Shown here: piece by piece, positions 1 through 9,321 of the stretch
Position numbering within the stretch: the first letter of the stretch is position 1
How the letters are laid out: each line of letters starts with the position of its first letter
NCBI GenBank assembly: GCA_001898645.1
Contig: MKUQ01000042.1
Span: 1 to 64,000 of the forward strand
Origin: Burkholderiales bacterium 70-64
GTDB taxonomy: Bacteria; Pseudomonadota; Gammaproteobacteria; Burkholderiales; Burkholderiaceae_E
Reading direction: 5' to 3'
DNA: 64,000 bases
Program-made: the position numbers and the translations under genes
Notes under the pieces: model-generated
The model's input: the letters and a program-made list of their open reading frames with translations, nothing else
What the model was told of the DNA's origin: nothing
The model's database searches: none

Positions 1-764
1 CGGCGCCTTGGCAGCGTCAGCGAAGGCAATACTGCATAGCCTGTATAGAACAGGCGTGTCGATTCGGCTTCGATGACGGCGAACCCACATTTCTCGAATA
101 CGGCGCGCCAGCGCCGCTGACTGAAATACCAGAGCTCTGCAGCAGCTGAAGGGTATTCCCCATGGGGGCCGGCGAGCAGCAGGCGCATGAGGAGACTTCT
201 GCGTCCTGCGATGGGTGCACTGGCTACAGTTTCGTCCGCTGCGCCACTGGTCGCCGCGACGGTCTGACCTGCAGATTGTTTCACCCCCGTCCATATCCTG
301 CTGCAGCCGGAGGCTGCCCTCTTAGCAAGATAGGGGTAGTAGGTTATGCTGGTCCACAGGCGCCACGCAGGCGTCGGAAGAATATGGATGGCCAGACCAT
401 CGTCCTTCAGAACGCGTCGTGTCTCCATCAATGAATTCTCCAGATCCGCGATGTGCTCGAGTACATTGGAAGAAAACACTCGATCGAAACTGGCCGAGGG
501 AAATGGAATCGATCGACCGTCGTAGAGTTCGACAGGGAAATAAGCAGTCGTACCCGGCGGCACGCGCACGACGTCCAGGCTTTCGACCTCGGCGCCCGTG
601 GCGGCGATCAAACTTGCCTGGTAGCCGTTGCCTCCGCCTATCTCGAGCACTCGCTGCCCGTGCCGAAACCAGTGCTGCACGCATAGGAATTCCTCGGCGC
701 GCAACTTGGCAAGTTGGGTCATCAGCACTTTGCTCCGGTCGTCGAGTATGTCCCTGTCTTCCAC
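1..764 (-). CDS. class I SAM-dependent methyltransferase (3' end cut by window edge)
   Basis: Frame read by hand on the minus strand from GTG 764 or ATG 722: MTQLAKLRAEEFLCVQHWFRHGQRVLEIGGGNGYQASLIAATGAEVESLDVV...FDRVFSSNVLEHIADLE; SAM motif I (LEIGGGNG) and SNVLEH motif. No stop before base 1, so it is missing from the ORF track. Confidence 0.8.
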   Translation of the reverse strand, partial: MEDRDILDDRSKVLMTQLAKLRAEEFLCVQHWFRHGQRVLEIGGGNGYQASLIAATGAEVESLDVVRVPPGTTAYFPVELYDGRSIPFPSASFDRVFSSNVLEHIADLENSLMETRRVLKDDGLAIHILPTPAWRLWTSITYYPYLAKRAASGCSRIWTGVKQSAGQTVAATSGAADETVASAPIAGRRSLLMRLLLAGPHGEYPSAAAELWYFSQRRWRAVFEKCGFAVIEAESTRLFYTGYAVLPSLTLPRR

Positions 765-813
765 ACGCGATGCTGCTTGCCCCTTGGCTGCCTGCTACGC
801 AATGTGGCGCAGT

Positions 814-1797
814 TTAGCGTACGGGGCCGCCGGCTCCTTGCGTTGCATGCTGCAGTCGGCGGTCGATACGGACTCCGATCCACAGGCCCGCGGCGCTTGC
901 AAGCGCCACGACCGCCGCCCGTAGCGACTCGGGCGATGGTATCGAGACCAATCCGGCGACAGCCGTGCAAGTCATGATCGCGTAGGCGCCCAGTGCAACG
1001 TTCCGGTGCCCGACACCGCAGCGGACGGCACGCTGGTAGAGATGTTCGCGGTGCGCCTGCCAGGGGCGTTCGGCGCGCAGGATCCGGCGCAGCAGGGTGT
1101 AGCTTGCATCGAACAGGAAGGGAAAGAAGGCGAGCACCGGCAGCGACCATGGCCAGAGCCCCGTGGCGATACCGTGCCAGCCGACGACGCCGGCGAGGAA
1201 ACCCAGTGGGACCGACCCCGAGTCGCCGAGGAACAACGATGCGGGGTGGAAGTTGAACAGCAGGAACGCGAGTGCCGCCGCAGCAACTGACGCGCATAGC
1301 ATCGCGGTATGCATGTCGTTTCCCTGGAGTGCCGCGACCGCGTAGGTACCGAATCCGAACACGGCCATGCCGCCGGCCAAGCCGTCGGAGCCATCCATGA
1401 AGTTGTACAGGTTGGTCGACCAGGCCACCGTCAGCACACCGATGGCGAGCATCCACGGTGACAGGCCCACTGCCCAGAACCAGGCCGCCGCGACGAGCAG
1501 GTGTGAGGCCAGGCGCACGATGACCGGCAACGAGCGCAAGTCATCTGCGATCGAGATGATGAACAGTGCCAGATAGCCTGCCGCTGCGCGGTCGAGTGAC
1601 GGCGCGGCACCGGGCATTGCGAACCAGGCAGCCACGAGGCCTGCCAGGATTCCGATGCCACCGATGCGGGGCACCACCTGCACGTGCAGCGAGCGTTCGT
1701 TGGGCACGTCGCCCATGCGTCGGCCGAGCGCGGAGCGGCGCAGCAATGCGAGCGTAGCGGCGGTGACGGTGAAGGCGATCAGGATCAGCAGCGTCAT
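814..1797 (-). CDS. glycosyltransferase family 4, WecA/WbpL-like undecaprenyl-phosphate sugar-1-phosphate transferase
   Basis: 327 aa multi-TM protein with DVPNERSLHVQVVPRIGGIGI, NLYNFMDGSDGLAGG and FLGDSGSVPLGFLAG motifs of the MraY/WecA superfamily. Confidence 0.9.
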   Translation of the reverse strand: MTLLILIAFTVTAATLALLRRSALGRRMGDVPNERSLHVQVVPRIGGIGILAGLVAAWFAMPGAAPSLDRAAAGYLALFIISIADDLRSLPVIVRLASHLLVAAAWFWAVGLSPWMLAIGVLTVAWSTNLYNFMDGSDGLAGGMAVFGFGTYAVAALQGNDMHTAMLCASVAAAALAFLLFNFHPASLFLGDSGSVPLGFLAGVVGWHGIATGLWPWSLPVLAFFPFLFDASYTLLRRILRAERPWQAHREHLYQRAVRCGVGHRNVALGAYAIMTCTAVAGLVSIPSPESLRAAVVALASAAGLWIGVRIDRRLQHATQGAGGPVR

Positions 1798-1831
1798 GCT
1801 GGATCAAAACCGGTCACCAGGGTATGCCGCA

Positions 1832-2788
1832 TCATGTCTTCGATTCGGAAACTACGCCCTCTCGCCGGCCTCCAGCGACCAGCGCAATCGCGATGCCGGC
1901 TACGAGCCCGCCCGCTGCCGCCAGCAATACCGTGAGAGCGCGCTGGGGGAACACCGGCCTGGCCGAGACGTGGATATCCTCGACCAACGACGTCGGATAC
2001 GTCCGGGCCGGGCCCAGGCGCTCTTCAAGCATCAGCCTGCGTTGGCGCAGTTGCCTGATTTCCTCGTCTCGCAACACGGTCATCTGTCCGAGCAGCGCGC
2101 TTTCGGCGAAGCGATTCCTCGCATCGATTTCCTTGCCAGACGTCGTGTTCGCGGCAAGAGAGTCGCGCTCCTTCTGAGCACGCTCGAGTTGGCGCGTTAT
2201 GTCATCCAGCTGCTGGTGCAGGAATTCAATCGCCGGCAATGCCAGCTTGTCATGACTCTTGCGTAGTTGTTCCACAGTTGCCTTCGCAAAGCCATGGGCC
2301 TCGTCGCGCGAATAGGCTCGGACCCTCAATTCGATGAGATCCGTACCGGGAGGCTGTCGCAGCTTGAGGCTGGTCCGGTACAGCCGAGCCTTCGGGTCGC
2401 TCTCCGCGGTATCGATTCCCATGCTGGTCAGTACGTTGTCCTGAAACGACGGGAGCTTCATTCGCTCGATCGCCCGAGGCGGGGCTTCCACCAAAGCAGT
2501 TACCTTCCCGACTTCAGCCTGCCCGACCTGCCCGATCTGGACTGCCGCTACCGACTCCCATTGAGCGTTGGACAGATATACGTATGCCAGCGCTGCGAGC
2601 GCCAGGACGACAGGGGCGCCGAACACCCACCGCCGGCCCGCGACGATCATTCGCCAGACATCGGACAGGCGCAGATCTTCCTCGGAGCCGCTGCGAGGAT
2701 GCGGTGATGGGGGCGGTGGGTTCAAAGTATTATCGTTCCTTGCTTGATAGAAGATCCGACATCTTAATAGGTTACCGTTGTCGGGCAT
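1832..2788 (-). CDS. Wzz/chain-length-determinant family protein
   Basis: Internal start MPDNGNLLRC...; N-terminal TM (RWVFGAPVVLALAALAYVYLS), coiled-coil centre, C-terminal TM (ALTVLLAAAGGLVAGIAIALVA). The longer ORF to 3028 overlaps the upstream gene. Confidence 0.8.
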   Translation of the reverse strand: MPDNGNLLRCRIFYQARNDNTLNPPPPSPHPRSGSEEDLRLSDVWRMIVAGRRWVFGAPVVLALAALAYVYLSNAQWESVAAVQIGQVGQAEVGKVTALVEAPPRAIERMKLPSFQDNVLTSMGIDTAESDPKARLYRTSLKLRQPPGTDLIELRVRAYSRDEAHGFAKATVEQLRKSHDKLALPAIEFLHQQLDDITRQLERAQKERDSLAANTTSGKEIDARNRFAESALLGQMTVLRDEEIRQLRQRRLMLEERLGPARTYPTSLVEDIHVSARPVFPQRALTVLLAAAGGLVAGIAIALVAGGRREGVVSESKT

Positions 2789-2816
2789 GCGTCTGCGACC
2801 ATGACGATCGGGACTT

Positions 2817-4052
2817 TCATGACGTGACGAGCCTGCCATGGGTGTGGCGGGCGATACCCTCTTCATACGCCTCGATGACGGCATCCGTGATCCGTTTCCA
2901 GGTGAAACGTTCGGTGACGAGCTGTTGGCCGCGTGCACCCATCGCTGCGAGTATCGCTGGAGCCACAAGGAGTTCGTCGAGTGCGGTTGCCAGCGCCGGT
3001 ACGTCGTTCGCCACGATCTTGCCGGCACCGAATCGTTCGACCTCCTGGAAGTGGCACCCGGGTGTCAGCAGAACGGCCGTTTTGCTGGCGAGTGCTTCGA
3101 GCACGGCCATCGAGAAGCCCTCGGCATCGGATGGCAGGCAAAAAAGGTCGGCACGGGCCAGGAGGCTGTGCTTGAGCGACCCGGATACCATCCCCGGGAA
3201 CACGACCCGCTCGCCCAGGCCAGCCGCTTCGACATCGGTGCGAAAGGCCTGCTCGATGCCGAACTCGTCGGGGCCTGCCAGGACGAGCATTGCATCAGGG
3301 TGCCTTTGCGCGATCCGAACGAACGCCGCCAACAGGCGATCGGCGCCCTTGATCGGGTGAAGGCGTCCCATGAAGAGCACGACCTGGTGCTCCGGGCGGA
3401 TGCCGAGCGGCGCCAGGTCGTCCGGCTCGGGCGGGCGCGAGTACGGATGCGTGTCGATTCCGTTCGGAATCACTCGGATCGGTGTCGTGATACCGAGCCG
3501 GGTGTAACTGGACCTTTCCGCCTCGGTGAGCGCAATCAACATCTCGGCGCGGCGAAGGATCGGAACTTCGATCAGCCTCAGGTACACCATCTTCTTGAGC
3601 GATCGGAACTTGAGCCGCTCCGGGTCGAAGACGCCGCGCTGGTGATAGAACAGAGGCTTGCCGTGGCGGAAAGCTGCGTGCGCTGCGGCATAGGTCGGAT
3701 ACACGAATGGGAGGTGTGTGTGCACCAGATCGACGGAAGGTACCCATTCGTCGAGCGCAAATTTAAGTTCAGGCGCGTACAGGAAACCTAACGATTTCGA
3801 GAGATACTCCAGGCGCGGAACCCGCATCGGGATCAGCGGCCGCCGCCGGAAATAGCGGACCTTGACGCCTTCGACGTCTACGGCTCGGTCGGTCGGCACG
3901 TCGAGCGTCCGGTCCAGGTTCGAATCGGTCGTGAACACCGTGACGTCGTGGCCGCGCTTGACCAGGGACTCGGCCAGTGAAGACACCGAAATGATAGGGC
4001 CGCCGATACGCCAGGCGGGCTTGTAGCCGTGAACTGCGAAGAGAATCTTCAT
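2817..4052 (-). CDS. glycosyltransferase family 4 (GT-B)
   Basis: MKILFAVHGYKPAWRIGGPIISVSSLAESLVKRGHDVTVFT...LFMGRLHPIKGADRLLAAF...PSDAEGFSMAVLEALASKTAVLLTPGCHF. Confidence 0.9.
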   Translation of the reverse strand: MKILFAVHGYKPAWRIGGPIISVSSLAESLVKRGHDVTVFTTDSNLDRTLDVPTDRAVDVEGVKVRYFRRRPLIPMRVPRLEYLSKSLGFLYAPELKFALDEWVPSVDLVHTHLPFVYPTYAAAHAAFRHGKPLFYHQRGVFDPERLKFRSLKKMVYLRLIEVPILRRAEMLIALTEAERSSYTRLGITTPIRVIPNGIDTHPYSRPPEPDDLAPLGIRPEHQVVLFMGRLHPIKGADRLLAAFVRIAQRHPDAMLVLAGPDEFGIEQAFRTDVEAAGLGERVVFPGMVSGSLKHSLLARADLFCLPSDAEGFSMAVLEALASKTAVLLTPGCHFQEVERFGAGKIVANDVPALATALDELLVAPAILAAMGARGQQLVTERFTWKRITDAVIEAYEEGIARHTHGRLVTS

Positions 4053-5020
4053 GCCCGGATATGGTGTTCCTGCATCCACTGCACCGTAACGTCGACGCCT
4101 TCTTGCATGGTGTAGGGAAGCCGCGGAAGCACGCTCTGCAATGGGGTCGTATCATGGATCATATCGGTCAGGAGATTGTTCAGGCGAAACGAGGTCATCG
4201 GCGGAGAACGCCACCCGGCACGCTGCAGGAGGTCGCCGGCGCGCGCTGCCGCCCGGAGCAAGGAAAGCGGAACTTCGGGTACGACACGCGCCCCGAACGC
4301 GCGCCGGATCGTGTCTGCCCAGCCCTTCAGCTCCATCGGCTCGTAGTCAGCCAGGTATACCGTTCGGCCCGCAAACCGGTCTGCGCTGTCGGCCAGCGCC
4401 CCGAGTTGCGCTACGGTGTTGAGAACGAAGCCGTACGATCGGCGGATCGAACGATGTCTCGGGTGGAGGTAGATTCCACGTCTCACCGCCGTGAAGAAGT
4501 CGCGGTATGGCGCACCGAACCATGGACCCCAGATCGAAGTCGGTCGGACGATGGCCCAGCGAAAGCCATGTGCCGATTGCCTGACGATACGCTCGCCTTC
4601 GATCTTGCTCTGGCCGTAGGCGGTGGATGGACAGTAGTCGTCCTCCCTGCGCGGCTGATAGCCGATCCGGCATACCAGCATCGACGAAGCGAACACGGCG
4701 AGCGAGGGGCTTTGCCGACCTTGAAGCGAGCGGATGAGGTTGCGGACGCCGTCCGTGTTCGCCGGGTAATCTGTCGGCGTTTTGCCTTCGAGGTCCGTCC
4801 TGGCTGCGAGGTGGAAGACGACTTCCGGGGCGTGGTCCCGGACCGCCTGTCCGAGCGCCTCGCCGTCGAGCAGATCCGCATTCCTCCAGACCGTTGAGTG
4901 CGTGGCCTGCCGTGGGGGGCGGAAGTCCACATTCATTACATCGTCGCCCCGGTCGAGGCAATACTGCACGAGATTCGTGCCGATGAATCCGGAACCGCCG
5001 GTGATCAGGACGCGCGCCAT
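4049..5020 (-). CDS. NAD-dependent epimerase/dehydratase family protein
   Basis: MARVLITGGSGFIGTNLVQYCLDRGDDVMNVDFRPP Rossmann motif; YGQSKIEGE active-site YxxxK. Confidence 0.88.
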   Translation of the reverse strand: MARVLITGGSGFIGTNLVQYCLDRGDDVMNVDFRPPRQATHSTVWRNADLLDGEALGQAVRDHAPEVVFHLAARTDLEGKTPTDYPANTDGVRNLIRSLQGRQSPSLAVFASSMLVCRIGYQPRREDDYCPSTAYGQSKIEGERIVRQSAHGFRWAIVRPTSIWGPWFGAPYRDFFTAVRRGIYLHPRHRSIRRSYGFVLNTVAQLGALADSADRFAGRTVYLADYEPMELKGWADTIRRAFGARVVPEVPLSLLRAAARAGDLLQRAGWRSPPMTSFRLNNLLTDMIHDTTPLQSVLPRLPYTMQEGVDVTVQWMQEHHIRA

Positions 5021-6180
5021 GACGGAATGCTCCCTAGTATGTCCTGGTACAGGTCAATGTACTGTTGCGCGATCCGATTGGGAGACCATTCGAGAAAGAG
5101 CGAATGGGCGACCTCCGCGCGGTGCCTGGCGGCAGCCGGGTTCCCCAGCGTCGCGGATAGGGCGTCGGCGATTGCAATCGCTGCTTCGCATGGCACGAAC
5201 AATGCGGAGCGAGCATCGAGGATCTCGTGATGCTCCGGGATGTCGGAAACAACCAGAGGGCAGCCGCAGACCGCTGCCTCGATCACCGTGTTCGGCGTAC
5301 CCTCGAACCGGCTTACGGAGACGTATGCTGCCGCCCGGCGCATCCAGTAGGCGAGGTTGTTCGAATACGGTCGTATGAAGATCCTGTTTCCCGCTATGAG
5401 GCCCGACCTGATCGAAATCAGGTCGGTTTCGAGCGGCCCACTTCCGAAGAACAGTGCCTTTGCCTTAGGAAACCGTACGAGGACGATATCCAGGGCCCGC
5501 ATGAGTACAAGCAGATTCTTCTGGGGGTCGTAACGTCCGGCAAAGACGATCAACGGATCGTCTGCATCAATCCCTTCAATCGTCTCAGGCTCGTGGGCTT
5601 GCGCAAGAATATCATCGACGGGCAGCACATTCCGGATCACGCGGCTCGGGGTGTGCCGCAAGGCTTCCGGCCAATATGCCAGACCGGCATTTGAATTGGC
5701 GACGATCGCGCTGGCTCTGGCGCCGAGCGCTCGGCGCAGGCGGAATTTCCAGCCACTCTCGTACATCTTTGGGGAGCAGCGCTCGCTGAGCACCCAAGGG
5801 ATGTTCAGGAGACGTGCGGCCATGCCGCCGAAAACATCCATCTGCAGGAGCCAGGTGTGGGCAATCTGAGGTCCAAGCCGCATCATGAGCCGGACCATGC
5901 TCACGAGGATCGACGGGTCGTGGTTGCTGATGCAGCGAATACGATGTAACTCGACGTTGGCATCGCTCAAGAGCGGCAGGTTCGGTCCGTCATGAATGTA
6001 GGCGATATGAACCTCGAGACCGAGGGTCGACAACGCTCGGGCGATATAGGCGAGCTGGCGTTCCGCTCCGCCTCCCGTGAAAGAGGGGATCATGTGCAGG
6101 ACGCGGATCGGCCGGCCGAAGTGCATAGAGTTGTGCTCAGGCACGATTCGGTTTCCAGGTTCCCGTGAAGGCTCGTCCAA
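5005..6180 (-). CDS. glycosyltransferase (GT4 family)
   Basis: RVLHMIPSFTGGGAERQLAYIARAL...IVFAGRYDPQKNLLVLMRALDIV...SRFEGTPNTVIEAAVCGCPLVVSDIPEH. Confidence 0.88.
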   Translation of the reverse strand: MDEPSREPGNRIVPEHNSMHFGRPIRVLHMIPSFTGGGAERQLAYIARALSTLGLEVHIAYIHDGPNLPLLSDANVELHRIRCISNHDPSILVSMVRLMMRLGPQIAHTWLLQMDVFGGMAARLLNIPWVLSERCSPKMYESGWKFRLRRALGARASAIVANSNAGLAYWPEALRHTPSRVIRNVLPVDDILAQAHEPETIEGIDADDPLIVFAGRYDPQKNLLVLMRALDIVLVRFPKAKALFFGSGPLETDLISIRSGLIAGNRIFIRPYSNNLAYWMRRAAAYVSVSRFEGTPNTVIEAAVCGCPLVVSDIPEHHEILDARSALFVPCEAAIAIADALSATLGNPAAARHRAEVAHSLFLEWSPNRIAQQYIDLYQDILGSIPSWRAS

Positions 6181-6206
6181 CGTCGAATACGAACATACGA
6201 TCTGGT

Positions 6207-7556
6207 TTATAACAATCCAGAAGTAGCTATCGATCGCTCGCGTATCACCCGGGCATATTTAAGGATAACTGCACGAACGATTCTGAACATGACATAAGCC
6301 GGCAGAAAATCTAGGATAAATACCGGAACAAGCGCCAACGTTGTACCTCGGAAGAGCCGGAACGATAGTACGAGAAGCCACACGTAAAAGGTGATCATCC
6401 ATAGGGATGGCTGCCTCTTGCGCGCAATCCAGGCATGAGCCGCCGCGAGGAGAATGCCGAGGAGAACGGCGCGCGTTCCAGCGTCTATATAACCCAGGCC
6501 GACGATGGCTTCGGAGATGATTCCGAACGCGAAGCCGCCACCGAGTGCTGCATATTCCGGGTAGAAGCTCTGGACGTACCAGGTAGAGAGATCCAGCTTG
6601 TCGATCGGCAGGAATTGTTGCGGAATGACGTTGACGAGGTCGGAAAAGTAGAAGTGCGGAACGATGGAATCTGTCATCCCCGCATCGCGAAGTCGTTGTA
6701 TGTCAAGCGCATTGATGAAGACACTCGTGAATTCGTTGCGAATCAGCATCGCGACCAGAAAGTCTGGGGCGCTGCTGACTTGCGATCCCATATCTCGATA
6801 CGCCCCTACCGACACAAACGCGAGGAATGCCATGCCCAACAGCGTCAGGACCAGCAAGGCCGAAACCCTGCGAACGAGATAATGATAGCTTGCCAGAGAC
6901 GCCAAGCAGATAGCGAACACGGTAGTGCGGGATCCCAAGCTCCCAAGAAGCAGCATTGCCTCGAGACTCAGCCATATCGGCAGTATCCATCGGTATTCCC
7001 TGCGCGACATGAGGCCGACGCAAAGTAACAACGAGCAGGTAATAGTCATCCCCGACAAGTGGGTCAAGACTTGACGCACCAGCAACGGCAGGGTGTTCAG
7101 CTGAATGTAGGTCTCCAGATAGTTGTTGGCGGATACGTCGAAGTAGTGCAGTCCGAACCAGACAATAGCCTTGCACCCGATGAGCAGGGTTGCGCCGATC
7201 GCCAGATCGATGCCTTCAGCGCGGAATCCTCTGGTCCTCAGCGGTCTGCCCTCGATCCTGAGCCCAAGATAGGTCAGCGCGAAGCATGTAAAAAACCAGA
7301 GATGTAGCCAGCTGACTCTGCTTACCGCTTCGAGCGATTCCGTATCGTAGTTGAGCCGGATATCTGCCTGGGGATGGGTGAAGATATCGTCGACGAGGGA
7401 GAATGCGAGCAGAGGGACGACACTGTATAGGAGGGCGAACGCGCCAAAAGTCACCCCAGGTTCGAAAATGGAGAACTCGGTGCGTCTGAAACGACGCATA
7501 AGAATCGCGACGATGCAGATTGCCGCTGCGTAGAAATAGGCTTGAACGACGAGCAT
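6207..7556 (-). CDS. O-antigen/oligosaccharide repeat-unit polymerase-like membrane protein (putative Wzy)
   Basis: 449 aa polytopic membrane protein inside the polysaccharide cluster; FYPEYAALGGGFAFGIISEAIVGLGYIDAG resembles the conserved C-terminal part of OAG polymerases. Confidence 0.7.
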   Translation of the reverse strand: MLVVQAYFYAAAICIVAILMRRFRRTEFSIFEPGVTFGAFALLYSVVPLLAFSLVDDIFTHPQADIRLNYDTESLEAVSRVSWLHLWFFTCFALTYLGLRIEGRPLRTRGFRAEGIDLAIGATLLIGCKAIVWFGLHYFDVSANNYLETYIQLNTLPLLVRQVLTHLSGMTITCSLLLCVGLMSRREYRWILPIWLSLEAMLLLGSLGSRTTVFAICLASLASYHYLVRRVSALLVLTLLGMAFLAFVSVGAYRDMGSQVSSAPDFLVAMLIRNEFTSVFINALDIQRLRDAGMTDSIVPHFYFSDLVNVIPQQFLPIDKLDLSTWYVQSFYPEYAALGGGFAFGIISEAIVGLGYIDAGTRAVLLGILLAAAHAWIARKRQPSLWMITFYVWLLVLSFRLFRGTTLALVPVFILDFLPAYVMFRIVRAVILKYARVIRERSIATSGLL

Positions 7557-7569
7557 CTTCGCCGTAGAT

Positions 7570-8511
7570 TCACTTCCGGGCTACGATGAACGCGCCTGTC
7601 GTCCCCAGATCTTCGGATGTAAAACTTTGGAATGGCTTCGGGAGAAGCTCTCTTGCCAGTGGTGTGCCTTCCGTTCTGAAATCGAGAAGAATCGAAAAAC
7701 CGGACCTCTTCAAGGCTTGGAGATGCGCCGAATGCGGCAGACGGTTGATCAGATAGGCGCGCTGTCCGCGAACCAACCGCCACATCAGGTCGGACACCGT
7801 CCAATGGCCGTTCCAGTCTCGTGTGATGCCGTGGCTCGAGTAATCGATCCGATGCGACATCAGACCCCCAGGGCGGAGCCACCTCATCAGGTTTTCGTAT
7901 GCATCTGGGACATCGTCCACGTGCTCGAGTACTGCCTGGGAAAGGACCCAGTCCACAGATTCGGGCATGACTTCGGCTGCGTCGTCCCAGGGGGCAAAAT
8001 AGCGGATCTGAAGCTCGTCATCCGATTCGCGGTTTCCGGCGACAATGCGCCGGATACGCTGGAGGCGGGATGATTCGAGCGCCCGATCGAGGCGGGCGCC
8101 ATCCAGTAGATCTGTCGGGAAGCGATAGTCGTCGAGTCTCGGATGCACGTTCGGTAGCTCGTCGTCACCCGGGATCGGCGCACGGGCGCGAAAGAGCTCG
8201 ATCAGCTCATCCAATATTGCGAGATTCCGGCTCGAAGTGGCAAATCGCAGCCGATCGAGCGCGTAGTAGCGGTCGGCGCCCGACAGCATCGCCGCCAGCC
8301 CGAGGCCGAGTGAATCCCCCGGGCCGAGCTCGGCGACGCATTTGGGATTCGTATCCTTGCACACATGGCTTACCTGCCTCAGATGGCGTAGCCAGACCGA
8401 GTAGTAGTAGCGCCCGGTGACCTCCGCTGCAGCCCGCGAATTCGCGTACCGCGCCAGAAACGGCACTTGCGTGGCCAGGCCCTTGGCGATGCTTCTGGCT
8501 TTCAGTTGCAT
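7570..8511 (-). CDS. SAM-dependent methyltransferase (O-antigen locus)
   Basis: Start MQLKARSIAKGLATQVPFLARY; CVAELGPGDSLGLGLAAMLSGADRYYALD; VDWVLSQAVLEHVDDVPDAYENLMRWLRPGGLMSHRIDY. Confidence 0.8.
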   Translation of the reverse strand: MQLKARSIAKGLATQVPFLARYANSRAAAEVTGRYYYSVWLRHLRQVSHVCKDTNPKCVAELGPGDSLGLGLAAMLSGADRYYALDRLRFATSSRNLAILDELIELFRARAPIPGDDELPNVHPRLDDYRFPTDLLDGARLDRALESSRLQRIRRIVAGNRESDDELQIRYFAPWDDAAEVMPESVDWVLSQAVLEHVDDVPDAYENLMRWLRPGGLMSHRIDYSSHGITRDWNGHWTVSDLMWRLVRGQRAYLINRLPHSAHLQALKRSGFSILLDFRTEGTPLARELLPKPFQSFTSEDLGTTGAFIVARK

Positions 8512-9302
8512 CGGCGATCCCCCTGATAAGCGGCATCCGTCGGCGTGCGCGATGCGGTGTCGGCTTCGGCGCGCCGGATTTCCAGAACGAGCAGCGGGCA
8601 AAGCGATGGAATCCGGACCGGCAGCATCAAGGGTACTACGTTCAGCGCCCAGGAGAAGAGCCGGCCGGTGGCGCCCCATCGACGTTGCCAGGAGACGATC
8701 CATGGCGAAGGCAGCCCTGTACGGTACACAGCAACGTGATCATCGCCGGAGCGCGGTGCCAAGTCCCGCAGCGCCTCTTCGCTCATGATCTCGAGATTGT
8801 GGATTGCCAGGTTCTGCGGATCGAAGTGGCGTTGCAGGCGGCCATAGATGCCGCCGTAGTTCGGAATCAGGATGATGGCAGTGCCGCCGGGGCGGAGCAG
8901 CCGCACATGGATTGCGACGAGTTCGCGCGGATCCTCGAAGTGTTCGATCACGCCATTGCTGTAGACGACGTCAAAGCTGTCCGGCGCGAATGAGGTCTCG
9001 AAGACATCTTCCTGCCGGATGTCGCCATCGATTCCCATCTCGCCCAGCAGCCATCGGGTGACCTCGACCCCCTGCGGCGAATAGTCGATGCCAGATACGT
9101 CGGCGCCCAATCCCTTGGCGACCCAGCTGAGCATCTTGCCTGGGGCGCAGCCGATCTCGAGGACCTTCATGCCTGGGCGAATCCGGTGCCGCAGTACCTC
9201 CTGCGTGTTCTTCGTGCCGACCTCCAGACCTACAGGCAGGCGCGGCCGCGGCCGCTGCGCCCAGGCTGTGTTCCAGTGTTCGATTGTCGTCTTTCTCTGC
9301 AT
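8502..9302 (-). CDS. class I SAM-dependent methyltransferase
   Basis: Start MQRKTTIEHWNTAW; VLEIGCAPGKMLSWVAKGLGADVSGIDYSP; FDVVYSNGVIEHFEDPRELVAIHVRLLRPGG. Confidence 0.88.
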   Translation of the reverse strand: MQRKTTIEHWNTAWAQRPRPRLPVGLEVGTKNTQEVLRHRIRPGMKVLEIGCAPGKMLSWVAKGLGADVSGIDYSPQGVEVTRWLLGEMGIDGDIRQEDVFETSFAPDSFDVVYSNGVIEHFEDPRELVAIHVRLLRPGGTAIILIPNYGGIYGRLQRHFDPQNLAIHNLEIMSEEALRDLAPRSGDDHVAVYRTGLPSPWIVSWQRRWGATGRLFSWALNVVPLMLPVRIPSLCPLLVLEIRRAEADTASRTPTDAAYQGDRRCN

Positions 9303-9321
9303 GTGGCGAGTTCCGGGATCG

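Noticed and set aside
2789-3028. N-terminal extension of the Wzz ORF
   Set aside because: Overlaps the coding end of the upstream glycosyltransferase gene and is Arg/Ser-rich; an internal ATG at 2788 gives a normal Wzz.
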